DNA from: Uloborus plumipes
Taxonomy: Eukaryota > Arthropoda > Arachnida > Araneae > Uloboridae
Length of the DNA stretch: 64,000 nucleotides
Assembly (NCBI GenBank): GCA_038373865.1
Contig: JAXGGA010002059.1
Span: 1 to 64,000 of the forward strand
Direction: 5' to 3'
Within the stretch, counting starts at the first letter, position 1, and every line of letters starts with the position of its first letter. This document shows, piece by piece, positions 37,197 through 49,974 of this stretch. The notes beneath the pieces were generated by a model. The model searched no databases. It was not told the DNA's origin and saw only the letters and a program-made list of their open reading frames with translations. A program made the position numbers and the translations under genes.

Positions 37197-39277
37197 GGGG
37201 AAGACCGCTTATATTGGACCACTGCTTAAATTGGACCTCGGGCTTAAAATCTAGTACAGAGATCTGTGCTACACTTTAACAATAGAAATATAAAGTTTTA
37301 GGAACAAAAACAATGTGTATAAAGTTTCACTAGTCTTCGAACTGTTTAGCGTGAGTTACGGCTTGATTTACGTTGAAAACGTGCGAAATCTTATTTTGCG
37401 GACTTGTTTCTAGAAGGAGAACTCAAAAACTTGTAAATTGCGCTAAAATGCTGTTACAGTATTAAAATCTGTGTTTAATAAGGATTACATCGATGTATTT
37501 ACATGCACGATTGTGATAGTTTTTGACAGAGCAATGAGCTGAAGAATAAAAAATGGCGTGTTTTCCTTTATTGGACCGAAGAAATTTTCCTATATTGGAC
37601 CTGTGGTCCAATTTAAGAATATGATTTTAAAGAAGACTTTTTATTAATCGTAACACAAAATAAGCGACTCCTTTTATTTAATAGCGTAGTTAAAATTATT
37701 TTAAGCATACTTTAACACCTATTCTCGATATTCATTTAAACTTTTTTTATCAAGCACATTTTTATCAAGCAGAAACTGCAACTTCTTAAAATGTATGTTT
37801 TTTTTCTCTCCATTCATTAAGCTGCAGTTTCAGGATGTTAAACATAGTTAATAACTTAAATAACATTTACGCGTGTTTACCGAGGGAAAACTAGGAAATT
37901 CTTCGATATTTTCGAAATGATTTAAAAGGAAAAACAACTTATATGCTACTAAAATGTTCATTGTAGAAGAAGCCGGCATTTTCACTGTCCAAAAGCCCCA
38001 AAATATATTGACGTATAGAGGTAACCATCAGGTTGGAACAGTAATGAATGGTGAACGTAACGTGGTATAAACACACTGGTTATTTGTTGCAAGCTTCCCT
38101 AGTGAGCTAAGGAGTACTTGTTCAAAAAAAAAAAAAAGTTTTATCACAAACGATAGTTCACACGATTGATACAACATTTCATCAAAACTGTTAAGCCAAG
38201 CAATGTAAAAAGAATGTTCTTCTATTAATAGATAGCACAGCATTTACATAAAGAACATTGATGCAATAAACTTGGCTAACGATAATGCTTTCTCTTTAAG
38301 CACATCATGCACGTAGATGTGGTCTTTATTCAGTTTGTCTACTGATTTTAATGGAGCATGTGATACATGGATGCGAGAACATCTAATGAGATCCATTATT
38401 TAATATCGCATCGGAGAACTGTTTGGTAACTCTTATGGGCAAACTGCAGTCAAGGCCATGGCAAATGCTGTGAGTTGATTCTAAAGAATAGGAGTTTGGC
38501 CTGTTAATTGACATGTGTTTAATGACACTGACTTGGCTGCAGCAGAATTAGAGTCAAGTAGTCCAGATGAAATTACTCAAAGTGAACAGGTTACATGTTC
38601 TTTGTAAGCTGTACACCATGTACAAGAACAAGCTACGACTTAGATTAGTACAAGTTCTGCAGAATCGGAGGATAGTTCTCATCAAAACATGATTGCCAAC
38701 TCTAACTATGATTTTGTAAAGCCGGCCTCACATATCCCCTTTTCCTAAAACAATAGAAGGAACAACAAGAAAGGCATCTCAGCAAATCATTCTAACGCCG
38801 TATATAAGAGGCATAGAGCAGAAAAAGTCACACAAGAAGAAGCAAGAAACTGCACAAAACAATTGCTATTGTAATGTTTGTCATAGAGATGAAGTGCAAA
38901 ACATGATTACGTGTATGAAATATTGGCGAGTTTATCAACACTGCCTAAGTGAGGCCGAAGCTAAAGAAATTCTACTGCAATTCCTGGAAAAAAGCTGTAT
39001 AGTTTAAACATAAATTATTCTATGAGTTCTTGGTACGGTCCAATTTAGGAGGCGCATGGTTCAATTTAGGCGCATATATTCCTAAATTGGACTTTTGCAA
39101 CTTTTTATAAGATAATTTTTTAAAAAATAATTTTCATATTTTCCGAAAATATAAGCTCCTAGGGCGGTTCCTGATTAAATTTAGCTTACAATGCCCTATT
39201 TTGCATTTCTATTTTGCTTCACATTGAGCGACACAGGCCTCCTGTTCTTAGGGGGTTCAATATAGGCGGTCTTCCCC
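37197..39277 (+). mobile_element. Pogo-like (DDE_1) DNA transposon, decayed but with both ends
   Basis: Ends GGGGAAGACCGCTTATATTGGACC and, in reverse complement, GGGGAAGACCGCCTATATTGAACC, each directly flanked by TA (37195-37196, 39278-39279). ATTGGACC/GGTCCAAT is repeated inside both ends (37229, 37572, 37595, 37608, 39037, 39098). 2081 bp. A dead transposase gene fills 37962-39006. The N-terminal DNA-binding part seems deleted. A fragment of the same family lies inverted at 54384-55076. Confidence 0.85.
37962..39006 (+). pseudogene. Degenerate pogo-like DDE_1 transposase
   Basis: Recognisable blocks in order: EEAGIFTVQKPQNI (normally DETGIFTVQKP, so the first catalytic Asp is lost), VGTVMNGERNVV, then a diverged stretch, GACDTWMREHLMRSII and GELFGNSYGQTAVKA, GVWPVN-HVFND(T)DLAAAELE, and a C-terminal cysteine-rich module with pattern C-x-C-x2-C...MITC...W-x6-C (38870-38945) ending FLEKSCIV stop. 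Several frameshifts and stops separate the blocks. This block order is that of arthropod pogo/Tigger-type transposases with a PHD-like zinc-binding tail. The copy is dead. Confidence 0.8.
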
Positions 39278-39279
39278 TA

Positions 39280-42200
39280 TGTGATGAGCAACTCACTATA
39301 AACATAAGAAACGTTAAACAACCAATTTGTAATAAAAGAAAATTTAAACGAGTGTCAAATTTACAAATGATATTGTTATTCTCATGTTAAAAGCTCTTTC
39401 AGTTTAAATGAGCTCTTTAAACTGAGAATTTATATAAATTCTCAGAAAAATCTTCTATTATTCTTTAAACTGAGAACATATTTTGAACTAGAAACACGAA
39501 TTTGTTAATCCGTTGCATATTTCAAAAACTTAATTATTCTACAAAGTTGTTTTTCTAGATATTTATTGTTGCGTTTTTTTAAATCAAAAGATTATTCAAC
39601 AACTTTAAATCTTTCATTTTCCGAGCCAACAATTTTTCAAATCAGAAAATTAAATTTGCATACTTATTATTCACCACTATAATAATTTTGAATAGTCTTT
39701 ATTTTAGTTATTACTCACACTATACACATACGTCTTTTTCATTTTTTAAGCGAAGATAATGCGAAGAGTTTTAGCATTAATACTATTAATTATAGATTCC
39801 TTCATACATCTATTCTACATCAGTTCAACTAAACATTTTTTAAAAATTTTTTTGCTCATTATTTGAATGTACGACAGATTTAATAATTTTAAAATGTATT
39901 TGTTTATTTTTCTTACAAAATCGGAAGCTTGCTGACGATTGTTCTGATTTTTTTAAATTTAATAACGCCACAATTCTTCCAGTAAAAAAATTTCAATCAT
40001 GTAATTATTACTCACTATAATATTGGTATAAAATACTTAAGCATTTATTTATTTTCACTTATTTATTTCTTTATTATTGTTTATTCCATACATCATAAGC
40101 ATACATATTTTTCGTTTTCATTGATATTGCATTTTATTTGCGTAATAGTTCATCGATTTGTATATTTTTACAAGGTTATCTACAAATTTTTAAGTGTATG
40201 CGAAATAGCCTAGTTAAATAATGCTTTTTATTAAAAAAAAAAACTCTGATGCTCAACTTATCTAGTTTTGGGAATTCTAAGAAATACGTGTGAATGGTCT
40301 AGAACAATTACCTAGTTTTAGTATGGTGTGGTCCTAGCCAAGTGAAACCTTCATCCCGGTCACCCACATTTTGTCGAATTCGTAATTACCAAGCTCTAGC
40401 ACTCACCCTGCAATAAGGTGTATACCAAATTTCATTGACGCATGAAGATAAGATTAGAACGAGTTCTACGTAAGTTCAAACAGGATAACCCCTTAATTAC
40501 GACTATCTTGTAATATAAGGACAGAGAGAAAGAGAGTAAGTAATGGTCCTATTGAACGGTAAGTTTCACACTGCTTCCAAGTAATTATCGCATTAAATAT
40601 TCATAAATTTCCTTTATTCTTGTGGTTCTTTATGGGGACCGGTCCTATCTCCGCCATGTTAAATTCACCAGCTTTATGTACCTTTTTCTTGGAAATAGTG
40701 AAAGACAGGGCAAAATTTTTTTGTAAATGTTAGAATAACATATTTCACATACTTTAACGCGACCTTTTCTCTACAAGTGGAAATAAAAATATATATTTAA
40801 TATTTTACTCAAAACAACTTTCAAATTAGCATTTTTGATGATTTTTGACTGCATTGATAGATATTGTGAAAAAGGAACATGAATATTAAAAATTCATGTC
40901 TCAAGAAAAACGCATTTAAAGATTTCATTCATGTGATGAATACAGTACATTCTTATAAAAGAGCAAAAAGTTCTGATGCTTGTTTTTTTTTTTTGATAAA
41001 CAAGTGCAATATATGGTTGGAAAGATAAAAGTTCAAACTTTTTAATGTTATAAAAAAGTAAGAATCGAATCTGTGGTCGATATTGAATTACATGGTCCCC
41101 TTAATGGCTAAAAGCAAGATAAATTAAATGAAACAATATTCTACTTATAAGATTCAAGTCGGATGCTAAGAAGTTAACAATAAGACAAAAGTGCATTTGT
41201 TACGAAAATTTTTTTAAAAAGGCGGGGTGGGGGGAGTTTGAAATGGGAATTCGACTACAAATAAAACTTCAAATCATGCAAGCAGCATTCAGAACTCAGC
41301 AAAAAAGCATCTTCTGGCCTGGCATCATCTCGAAGACGTTTTTCTCGGAGTTTTTTATATTTTTTTTTCTACCTGGGCAGGTTTATTTTGAGCGAGGAAG
41401 GCAGCTAGTGAAGTCGTTTTGGGTTTGGAGCAGAACAACACGAGAGGATGTTTTAGCCAGAAAAAAAGTACTTTGTGGCCGTTTTAAAACAAATGACTCC
41501 AACTTTGAACGTTGACGAGCACCTGTTCTTAATACATTTTAAATTAATCTTATTCCTGCCGCCATGCTTACAGAAGCCCAAACTGTTCATTACTTTTACT
41601 TTTACGAAGAGCACTTTAATTTGAAAGAAGCATTTTCAACTTGAGTGGTTGACAACATTTTGTTAATCTGATATGACTTATTGGTTTATGAGAATTCATA
41701 TTAAAGCATTTGCGACATCATGCCATTCTATTATGTACGAGACTTTCCATCGTGCAAAGACAAACTCTTTTCTCCACCTCGGTTCCAATTTAGTTGGGTT
41801 TTCGAGAGGGGGGGGGGGGTGCAGGGCTGCAGCCCCGTCTACTTATATTTACGAATAAAATAAATTCATTATACAAAATACAATTAAACTCATCATATTT
41901 CTTGAATACATATCAAAAAAGAACTAATGATGTATAGCTGTACAAATGTATGCGAACTCGATAAGCATCACACGAAGAAAACGATTTTACAAAAAATTTA
42001 GACATTAGCTTTTGAAAGAGATAAGACATTTTAGAAAATTAAAACATATTGTTATTTGCTATTAAGAACATTATCGAAATATGTTCGTAATTAAGAGTTG
42101 CAAAATTGATTTATTATCTAAAAATAGCTCAGTTATATAATAATAACTTAAACTAGGAATGCATATAATGTAATATATGTCAATATCTGTGCCTTCTAAG

Positions 42201-43339
42201 GTTTGTCCAAAAGTTCTAAGATTTGTCCATAGATATATTTTTCAAAAAAGTATAACTCAGTAAAGTTATTGTATGGGGTTAGTTGGGGGTAGTTAGAAAC
42301 ATGGGATTAATAGAAATAAAATGTACATGAGGGAAATTTGAAATTAAACTATTATTAAGAGTCGTCTAAGGCAAAGATATAGAAGACACTTAAAGGTGTT
42401 CCGCCTATTTCCGAACAGCAGTAAAGATGTTGTTTGAAAATAACTAAAAAAAAGTTGTTACCAAACTGTAGTGATCTGGCATTTCCCTTGTCAGAAGATC
42501 TTTAAACGGAAGTGGGTATGGTTTTTTTTTTTTTTTTTTTAAATATTTATCATCTTATAAAAAAAAATACGCTATGAGTTTTATCGTATCGTTACTCTTA
42601 TTTTTAATGTGGGTGTGAAACATTTCGCAAATAGTTATTTTCTTCTCCTCATGATTGTTTGCGATTATTTAATGGCTTATAGATATTTTTTAGAGGCTTA
42701 TAATACTTTTTTTCTGAATTTTTTTACTTATTTTTTTCTTCTTTTTTCTGAAATCGCGACATGAGAAACAATTTTGGTACACAGAATTCAATTATATTAA
42801 AAATTCAAAGATAGGAAAAAAGACAAATTTTCTCTTTCTTTTTTTATTGACACGTCCATTTTACTGTTTATCACGTTTATGACTATCTTATAATTCAATT
42901 TTGTTCATTTTTATTGGAAATTTGTTTCAGAAACACCGATTAATACTTGTTCATTCATCTGATTATGTTCAATACATTTCAACACATGTAACTGAAACAT
43001 AACATTAGGAATAATAGTAAAACAAATCGCAAAATTAATGTTATTAAAAAGCACAAATTTGTCAAAATATTGAGCTCAGTGTTGTTGGGGAACACCTACT
43101 TTAATAAAGATAACTTTTTAAATTGTAACTTATCTTTTCATGTTCTTATTAAAACGCTTTACCTCAAGCTACAACAATAATTGTAATGATAAAAAAACTA
43201 ATGATGTATTTTTGTCTTCTTAAATTAACATTGATATCAGAAATTCGAAAAATTTACTTTTTTTAGCTACATTTTATGAGGCGATATGCCCTCTTCTCTC
43301 TCAGTCTCGGCTCTACCCCCTCCCCCCCCCCGAAATGAT
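39280..43339. other. AT-rich, no gene recognised
   Basis: No convincing exon. A T-run lies at about 42522-42540, a G-run near 41807-41819 and a C-run near 43320-43330. The 90-codon frame at 41243-41515 has no recognisable features. Confidence 0.5.
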
Positions 43340-43905
43340 TTGTCTGTGTATGCCACTGCAATGAGGAGTTTAGCAGAGGGCTCATATAGAAGTTTGGTAA
43401 GACCTCATTTAGAGTATGCTGTTCAGTTTTGGTCTCCTTATCTGAAGAAAGACATTAATTTATTGGAAAGGGTACAAAGAAGGGCTACAAGGTTAGTAAA
43501 TGGGTTTTCTAATTTAGACTATGATTCCAGACTTAGAATGCTTAATATGTATAGTCTTGAGCGAAGGAGAGCCAGAGGGTACATGATTCAGTTATTTAAA
43601 TTTATTAAAATGAATGATGTTACGGGATTAGATTTTCGCACGGAAAGCAGGACAAGGGGTCATTGCTTTAAGCTGTTTAAACCTCAAGCTAATCTTGAAA
43701 TTCGAAAAAATTACTATTTTAGCCGGGTAGTGGGAACTTGGAACAGCGTACCGGAAGAGGTGGTAAAGAGCAATGGAGTAGAGAGAGAGTAGAGCTTTAA
43801 GAGGGGCCATTGATCTTCATTGGGGTCTTTAATTTGACTAGGACCAGCCAAGTTGGGCCCAGAGCCTGCTGCTGGTCGCCACATTTGTATTTGTATTTGT
43901 ATTTG
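43340..43905 (+). pseudogene. 5'-truncated non-LTR retrotransposon, ORF2 C-terminus and 3' tail
   Basis: Encodes LVRPHLEYAVQFWSPYLKKD, LLERVQRRATRLV, YSLERRRARGYMIQLFKFIK, RGHCFKLFK and YYFSRVVGTWNSVPEEVV: the region after the reverse transcriptase core of CR1/Jockey-type ORF2. The frame is broken near 43785 by extra GAGA-type bases, so the terminal FKR...LHWGL block is out of frame. The 3' tail ends in a (TTTGTA)n-like repeat at 43880-43902. Same family as the minus-strand copy at 7870-8247, so both came from one or related source LINEs. Not functional. Confidence 0.85.
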
Positions 43906-46167
43906 TATATCCCCCCTCCCAGAGTTTTTACTTCATATTACTAATCCTAGTATAGTACTTTTTACTTATGTAAACACTGTTATGATCCTCTCCCCCAGTA
44001 GGTAAGTTCTGGCTGCACTAGTGATAATGGGCGCACATTTGCGAAATTTTAGGTGGGGGGATTAGCTTTTTTCCCCAGTTTTCAGTTAAAAGATTTTTTT
44101 TCTTAGTTTCTAGGTTGGTAAAAGAAATTTCAATGTAGATTAGAGTTATTAAAATTTGACATTTTGAATTACTTTATTTATTAATGTCTGCGGAAGAAAG
44201 ATTTTAATATTTTTGGCGAAAAAACATTCATACATTTTAAAATGCGTATAATTTGTTAATGAATTCTTTGGAGTTACATTAATGACATTAGAAATCCGTT
44301 TTAAATGCAATATTTAATTAGCGAGTTTAATTATTTAATGGCTTAGAGTGTATGCTTTAAGAAGGCAAAAATACCATATTCCTCTTTCCATAGTTAAACT
44401 ACGAGTACGAGAACAAATATAGAAGAAGTTGATTTTTAAAGAAATGATAGGGAAAAGGGAAAGATTAAAGACAACTCCGATTTAAAGTGTAATTTTAAAG
44501 GAGAACGAAAGGAGTCATTGCACAATATTTATGTTACGTACGGGACATTTCGCAGCCATATTTTGAAACATTTAAAAAACATTTCACTGTAATAACACAA
44601 ATAGCGAAGTTTTCAATTATTTAAAATCTTATTTTTATTTTCACTAGCTGTTACAACTAGCTTCAATAAAAACAAAAATTCCGATAAGTTAAATGTAATA
44701 GTTGAAAGCTGAAAGAATATGATACTCTTGTTTTCTTGAGTGGTTTTACAAAAGGAGCGCAATTACAAACAATAAAGATGGATTTTTTTTTATGTTGGGG
44801 GAAACATATATGTCAATAAATTTCGTATTCAAAGAAAAAAAAAATGTTGATCCATACAAACTCTGAATGTTATTTGAAACTACTGGAAAAGAAGCAAATA
44901 ATAATAATAATAATAATTTATGCACAGTATTTACGATCCTGAAAATTAAATGTTAATTACAACAGTTGCCACTGGTGTGCTAACAAATTTCATAATCAAC
45001 TGTAAGGCACTCTCTGTCTCTCTTCATTTTCTTAAACTTTTAATTTTATTTTCATTTATTTATTTATTTATTTATTTATTATTATTATTATTATTATTTC
45101 ATGATACCTATTTAATATTAGATTTAATGTTAGTGTTTTTCAAAACTTTGTACTTTGAACTATATGTAATAACAAAGTTTGTTGCACTTTTTTTACCGGA
45201 AACTCTGGTTACGGATTTCGGAAAATAAATAAATAATGAGTAATGAACTTGTTACAACATTGCCGTTAGACTCAAATCTCGTAAGCATCTTCTTAAGTTT
45301 TAAAGTAAAATTTTGGGATAAAACAAAAGTTAATCTAACAAAAAATGGAGCATCCCATCAAATATGGGAATAGAATATCCCTTTTCTCACATATATGGTA
45401 TTGCCAGACTATTTTTTCTATTGTGTGTGAGAGAAAGAGAATCACCAATTAACAGAAACAGCTACCCAGTATTAATTGAGCAATTTTTATGTAAGCACTC
45501 CTATACGCTCGGTTTCTTTTTTGAGCCATGTCTGCATAATAATTCATGAAAAATTTGAAAAAAAAAAAATGAATAGCTCTGAAAACAGTTCTTGCTTTCT
45601 AAACATAGTTTTAATGGAAAACTGAGGAGAGGGAAATTTAAAAAATAAATAAATAATAAATAAACCATTTAACTTCTATTGTGTTTTTAACTGTTTTCTG
45701 CGAGGCAGTTAACGCGGCAGTATATATACAAAAAAGAGTTTTTGAAGCCACTCAAGGAGACGATTGCTTTATTCCTCACAAAATAGTAAAATGTTGGAAT
45801 TTGAAGCTCTTTTAATGCTTTATTCTCACCGGAAACCTAAGATATATGTTTGCAGGATAAAACTAGAGTAAAATAGATGACAAATGCAGAAAAACGAAAA
45901 GATTGTGCACACTACTTTTTACCTGCACTCGGCATGTTCAGAATGTAGGTCTTGTTCTGAATACATTTATACATTACGTACAAATTGACAAAACATATAT
46001 GTTTATGTTTTCTTTCTAACAAAATTGCAATGAACTAAAATGAATCACGTAAACATTTGGTTGGAAAAAAAGAAAGAAAGAAAAACTAAAGTAAAGTTAC
46101 AAAAGTAACGAAATTTTTTTTCAAGAAATGCAAGATTTTTTTTTTACTGAAATGAGAAAACATTCCA
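43906..46167. other. No gene; simple repeats and a dispersed repeat
   Basis: (AAT)n at 44897-44917, (TTTA)n/(TTA)n at 45053-45098. 45735-45910 is a diverged copy of 36650-36930 (shared AATGTTGGAATTTGA, CGGAAACCTAA, AATAGATGACAAA). Confidence 0.5.
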
Positions 46168-46308
46168 CACAGCAAAATATAAACTTTTTTTTTACTGTAA
46201 AACTAGCAGTTTTAGTTTATTTTAGTTTATTACTGTGCATTTTACAGTTTTAACTGGAACCTCGACTGTCAGTATTATACTGTAAAAACAAGTTTATATT
46301 TTGCAGTG
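46168..46308. mobile_element. CACTG-family element, copy 4 (short)
   Basis: CACAGCAAAATATAAAC ... GTTTATATTTTGCAGTG, 141 bp, with AACTGGAACCTCGACTGTCAG shared with other copies. Confidence 0.75.
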
Positions 46309-47980
46309 TAGCTGTGAATTAACTTATGGTATTAATAGGGTGATAGTAGCTAGATAGATTAGTGAAACTTAATGAAAATGACGTATAAATATTTATGGTA
46401 TTATAGAAAAAAGAAAATAATTTTTTACAAGCCCATTTGTCGTAACGCAGCGAGACGTTGGTATTCAGTCGAAAAATCAGAGAACTATTTTCAAGCGGTT
46501 TTAAATTGTAGTTGTAAATCGATAGAATCTGAAACGTAACTCATATTCAGCTCTTAAAGTCTACCCAACAATGCCTCTGCATTATGCATAAATCATGAGA
46601 ATGATTAATCCGCAAACTATTTATTCTTTATTCACTTTTTGGAAAGAAAAAAGTTTTAATTTTGTCTGACATAAGTAAGTGCAGACAAAGTGACTTTTAC
46701 TTTTTGAACATTTTGTTTAATGTATTAAGCTCTTTTGGAAGACATAAAGTGTTAGTGACTGATGTGCTGCATAAGAAAAGAACCCAGCAAAAAATAATCT
46801 GCAGAAAATGCAGGGGAAAAAAATCTTTTTTGATTTTTTTTTTTAAAGATTTCTGCAGATTTTTGGAAGATTCATCTATTTTTGTCTTGAATACAATCTG
46901 CAGAAAATCCACATATTTTTTTTTCTTTTAGTTTTCTCTAAATATTCTGTATTTTTTCGAAGCATGTTCCAAATATGCGTTTATTTTCAGCTGATTTTTA
47001 AAAACTTTTCAGCAGATTTTTTGTTGCTGGAAAGTAAACATAAAAAAAAAACTTTTATCAATGCTTATCCGTTTTTTGTGCAGTTAAAAATTTATAAACC
47101 CAGATAATTTCAAATTAAAAATTTTTGATCGAAATATAGAAAACTAAGTATTGCTGGAGAGAATTCATTTTTTTAATGTAAACACAAAAAAATAAATATT
47201 ATGCTCATAGAGAATTTAGCAGATTAAAGCGAAACTATTCATTCCATTTCTGTGAAAGATGCAAAAAATGTACTTAAGTGCTTTGCATGCTAATTATCTT
47301 AATAACTAATGTTTTTATCGAAGCATTTTTTGTTTTTATTCCTTCAACTTTAATTTACTCACATTAATTTTGCTCTATTTTGACCATTTAAATTTTGTAT
47401 TTTTGAAATCATTCTCGAAATCATCAAACTGAATTCTGTCTACTACGTAAAGATATACATTACTGAAAATAAGTACAGGTGCTCAGCTCCAGTGAAATTC
47501 TATGCGAATTAAGCCCTGTGTAAATATATCAATAAACAAATTAAAAATTGTTTTTTTCCTCCTAAAAAGTAATCAAAAATTGATCGATTTATCTGTCGAA
47601 TTCCACATGATCAATTTCACAAGTAATATCAATTATTCACCAACGTGACGAAAATGAAACAATTGTTTTAACTAATATTATTTAATCAGATTTAGTCTCG
47701 CGCAAAATAAGACACTTAAACGTTTTATTCCTCCCAGCTCCCGAATCCCGTGAGAAACTGAGGGAGGCGAAATCAATTAAACGATCAATGTTCATAATAA
47801 CTACGTTGTAGTTGCAAAGCTCTACTTTCAAGTGTTCGCAATGACTAATTGTATCATCTTATTGAAATTATTTTTCATTGCAAAATGAATCATTAACCAA
47901 CTAGCTGTTTGAAACTTGAGGAAAAAAAATTGTTTATTTGTAAAATGCAAGCAACAGTTATTTTCCCCAGTCCTTTTCTA
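46309..47980. other. AT-rich, no gene seen
   Basis: 46780-47040 repeats CTGCAGAAAA/GCAGATTTTT motifs loosely. 47730-47800 includes minus-strand TTAATTGAT, an Exd/Hox-like motif. No exon. Confidence 0.4.
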
Positions 47981-48188
47981 CACTGCAAAAAATAAACTTG
48001 TTTTTACAGTACAATACAAACTGCAGAGGTTATGAGAGAGACTGTAAAATGCACAGTAATCATCTGTAAAATTTGCAAATATATGTAACTGCACATTTTA
48101 CAGTTTATTACTGTGCATTTTACATTTATAAACTGGAACATCTGATGCCAATAATATGCTGTAAAAAACATGTTCATTTTTTGCGGTG
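47981..48188. mobile_element. CACTG-family element, copy 5
   Basis: CACTGCAAAAAATAAACTTG ... TTCATTTTTTGCGGTG between TA and TA. 208 bp. Confidence 0.85.
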
Positions 48189-49220
48189 TAGTTAATGAAA
48201 GCGTGATTCATCATACCCATTGAAGAGCATTTCAAATGCAAGAAATAACGTTTCACGTAATAAGATTTTTATTTGAGAAGAATATCTGAAACTTTTCTAA
48301 AGTATCTGCTTCAAAGAGATTTAGTGCGTCAAAAGTTTTTCAAACTTCTACAAATAGAAAGGGGTTATAGTTACTTTATATTATTCGGTATCTACATTGT
48401 TCTTTAACTCTTATGACTTAAATTCTTACATGTTTTCTAGAGAAAATGTATATCACATGACGTGAGCTGTTCCATTTACAAATATATCTAAAATAAAAAT
48501 GCAATGATTCCCTTTTCCAGATTTTGAAATTAAACATTGCTAATGTTAAGTTTAAAGAATATTAACTTTTTCCAGATACCCGCAGAAAATCGATTTTTAA
48601 ATACACAACAAATCTCTTGGCCCAAGTAGCTATTTCATTGAAATATTCATGCTTATTTCCATAAACATTCCAAAATTTTGTTACATTTTCATCAAATTCA
48701 TGGAAATGCTTTAACAGTTCATAAAAATATTTCTTCAATATTTCTAAAAACTTCATAAGCTGTATAAATGAGATGAGCTCATAAATGAATTTATGAGAAC
48801 TACACAAGCAATATGAATGGTATCTGAAAAGTACATAAATTGCATACCATGTAATATGAAATGGTTGGAGAGTTTCATATTTCATAAAAATATAATTCAT
48901 AAAAAAATACTCCCGTGTATTTCTTCAAATTACTTAAAATACAGGATTTCATTTAAATAAAACATATGCTGTTTGAAGGATTAAAACTATGTCCTTCATT
49001 ACACACCACTCAAAAACATCACTTCTATACACTTCAAGATTTCAGTTTATAAGGATTTCTGGGACAAATATACAAGCATCCTGCAGTATCATTTTGTTCC
49101 AGAAATCCGCAAACTATATTGTTGATTGGAAAGCTAGTGCACACACAGTCAATAGATAGGTATTTTGTAACTATTACCAAACTAATGTACTCATGAAAAG
49201 TGAAAAAAAAAAGGGTATTG
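48189..49220. other. AT-rich sequence downstream of labial exon 1, no gene
   Basis: A 112-codon minus-strand frame (48562-48900) lies in sequence built from short TTCAT/ATGAA repeats and is not supported as a gene. CTCATAAATGAATTTATGAG at about 48777 is a perfect 20-bp palindrome. Confidence 0.4.
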
Positions 49221-49226
49221 ACTTAC
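49221..49226 (-). other. lab: 5' splice site ending labial exon 1
   Basis: Read on the minus strand, the exon ends ...CCAAACCAC and is followed by GTAAGT, a perfect donor consensus. Coding similarity to labial stops here. The open frame runs on for only 17 codons of low-complexity sequence, so splicing at this site in phase 1 is the simplest reading. Confidence 0.85.
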
Positions 49227-49974
49227 GTGGTTTGGGTACACTCCTCTTGACTTGCATCCACTTGAACATAGGTAAAGATGCCGGCTGTGCCGTCGGTACA
49301 CGAGACCGGTGTACTGGGGAACCGTACTGGTACCCTCCGTTCATCTGACAGCTCTCTCTTAGTGCTGGGTCGTACTTTTCGTACGCGCCGTACCCATTTC
49401 TGCTGGTCAAGCTCAAGGAATCCAAGTACGGATAGGTGGAGGCTGTCATGCCAAATCCACTGACCACTCTGGCGCCCTCCGGGCCCAGAGAGACCCCCTG
49501 GTGATCGGGGCCCTGGTGCCCCCCGAACTCGTACGAGTAGTCGAGGTTTCGGTAAGGGTGGTGGTACGCTGTGTTGCGCGGGGCTACGTCGGCCACCGCG
49601 CTGTAGTGGGTATGATGGTAGGTTGGATTCGCAGGTCTTTGCTGATGGAAGTGCGATTGGTCCAGGTTGGTGTAGCTGAGGCCGTTGCTGTCGCTGATGA
49701 TCTGGTGGGGGGTGTGGTGGCCGTTGGTGGCTTCGGGGTGCAAGGGGGGCGTGCGGAGTTCCGGGGCACTGGAGTAGGGGGTCATCAGGGTGGTCGGCAG
49801 GTACGAGGGCCCGCTCGGGGCTTGCTGGTGGTGGTAGTAGGCCGAGAGGGACTCGGGGCTCGAGCCGGCCGCCCCACCGTTGTAGATCGGCTGCTGCGGG
49901 GTCGTCGCGGGCCCGTAGGCCGCGGCCTCCCCGCCGTTCCGACACACGGACGAGTACACAACGTTCGAATTCAT
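49227..49974 (-). CDS. lab: labial (Hox1) first coding exon, partial gene
   Basis: This exon encodes the N-terminal part of the Hox transcription factor Labial, a nuclear DNA-binding protein that patterns the anterior head segments. It runs from ATG at 49974 for 249 codons plus one base, then meets a consensus GTAAGT donor at 49226-49221. Residues 1-230 are a low-complexity activation-type region rich in His, Tyr, Pro and Ser (for example YHHQQ near residue 47). Residues 237-240 are FKWM, followed by QVKRSVPKP: the hexapeptide that binds the Exd/Pbx cofactor, in the form peculiar to Hox1/labial proteins, with F where the usual residue is Y. The homeodomain should lie in a later exon at lower coordinates, and I could not find it in the window. 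Base composition is far more GC-rich than the surroundings. Identification as labial is strong. Which paralogue it is (arachnids often have two) cannot be told. Confidence 0.93.

Noticed and set aside
48562..48900. 112-codon minus-strand frame downstream of labial
   Set aside because: Built from short TTCAT-like repeats, low complexity, and no splice context.
49223..49945. Second minus-strand frame of 240 codons in the labial exon
   Set aside because: Out-of-frame shadow rich in Pro/Arg; lacks the hexapeptide and arises from codon composition.
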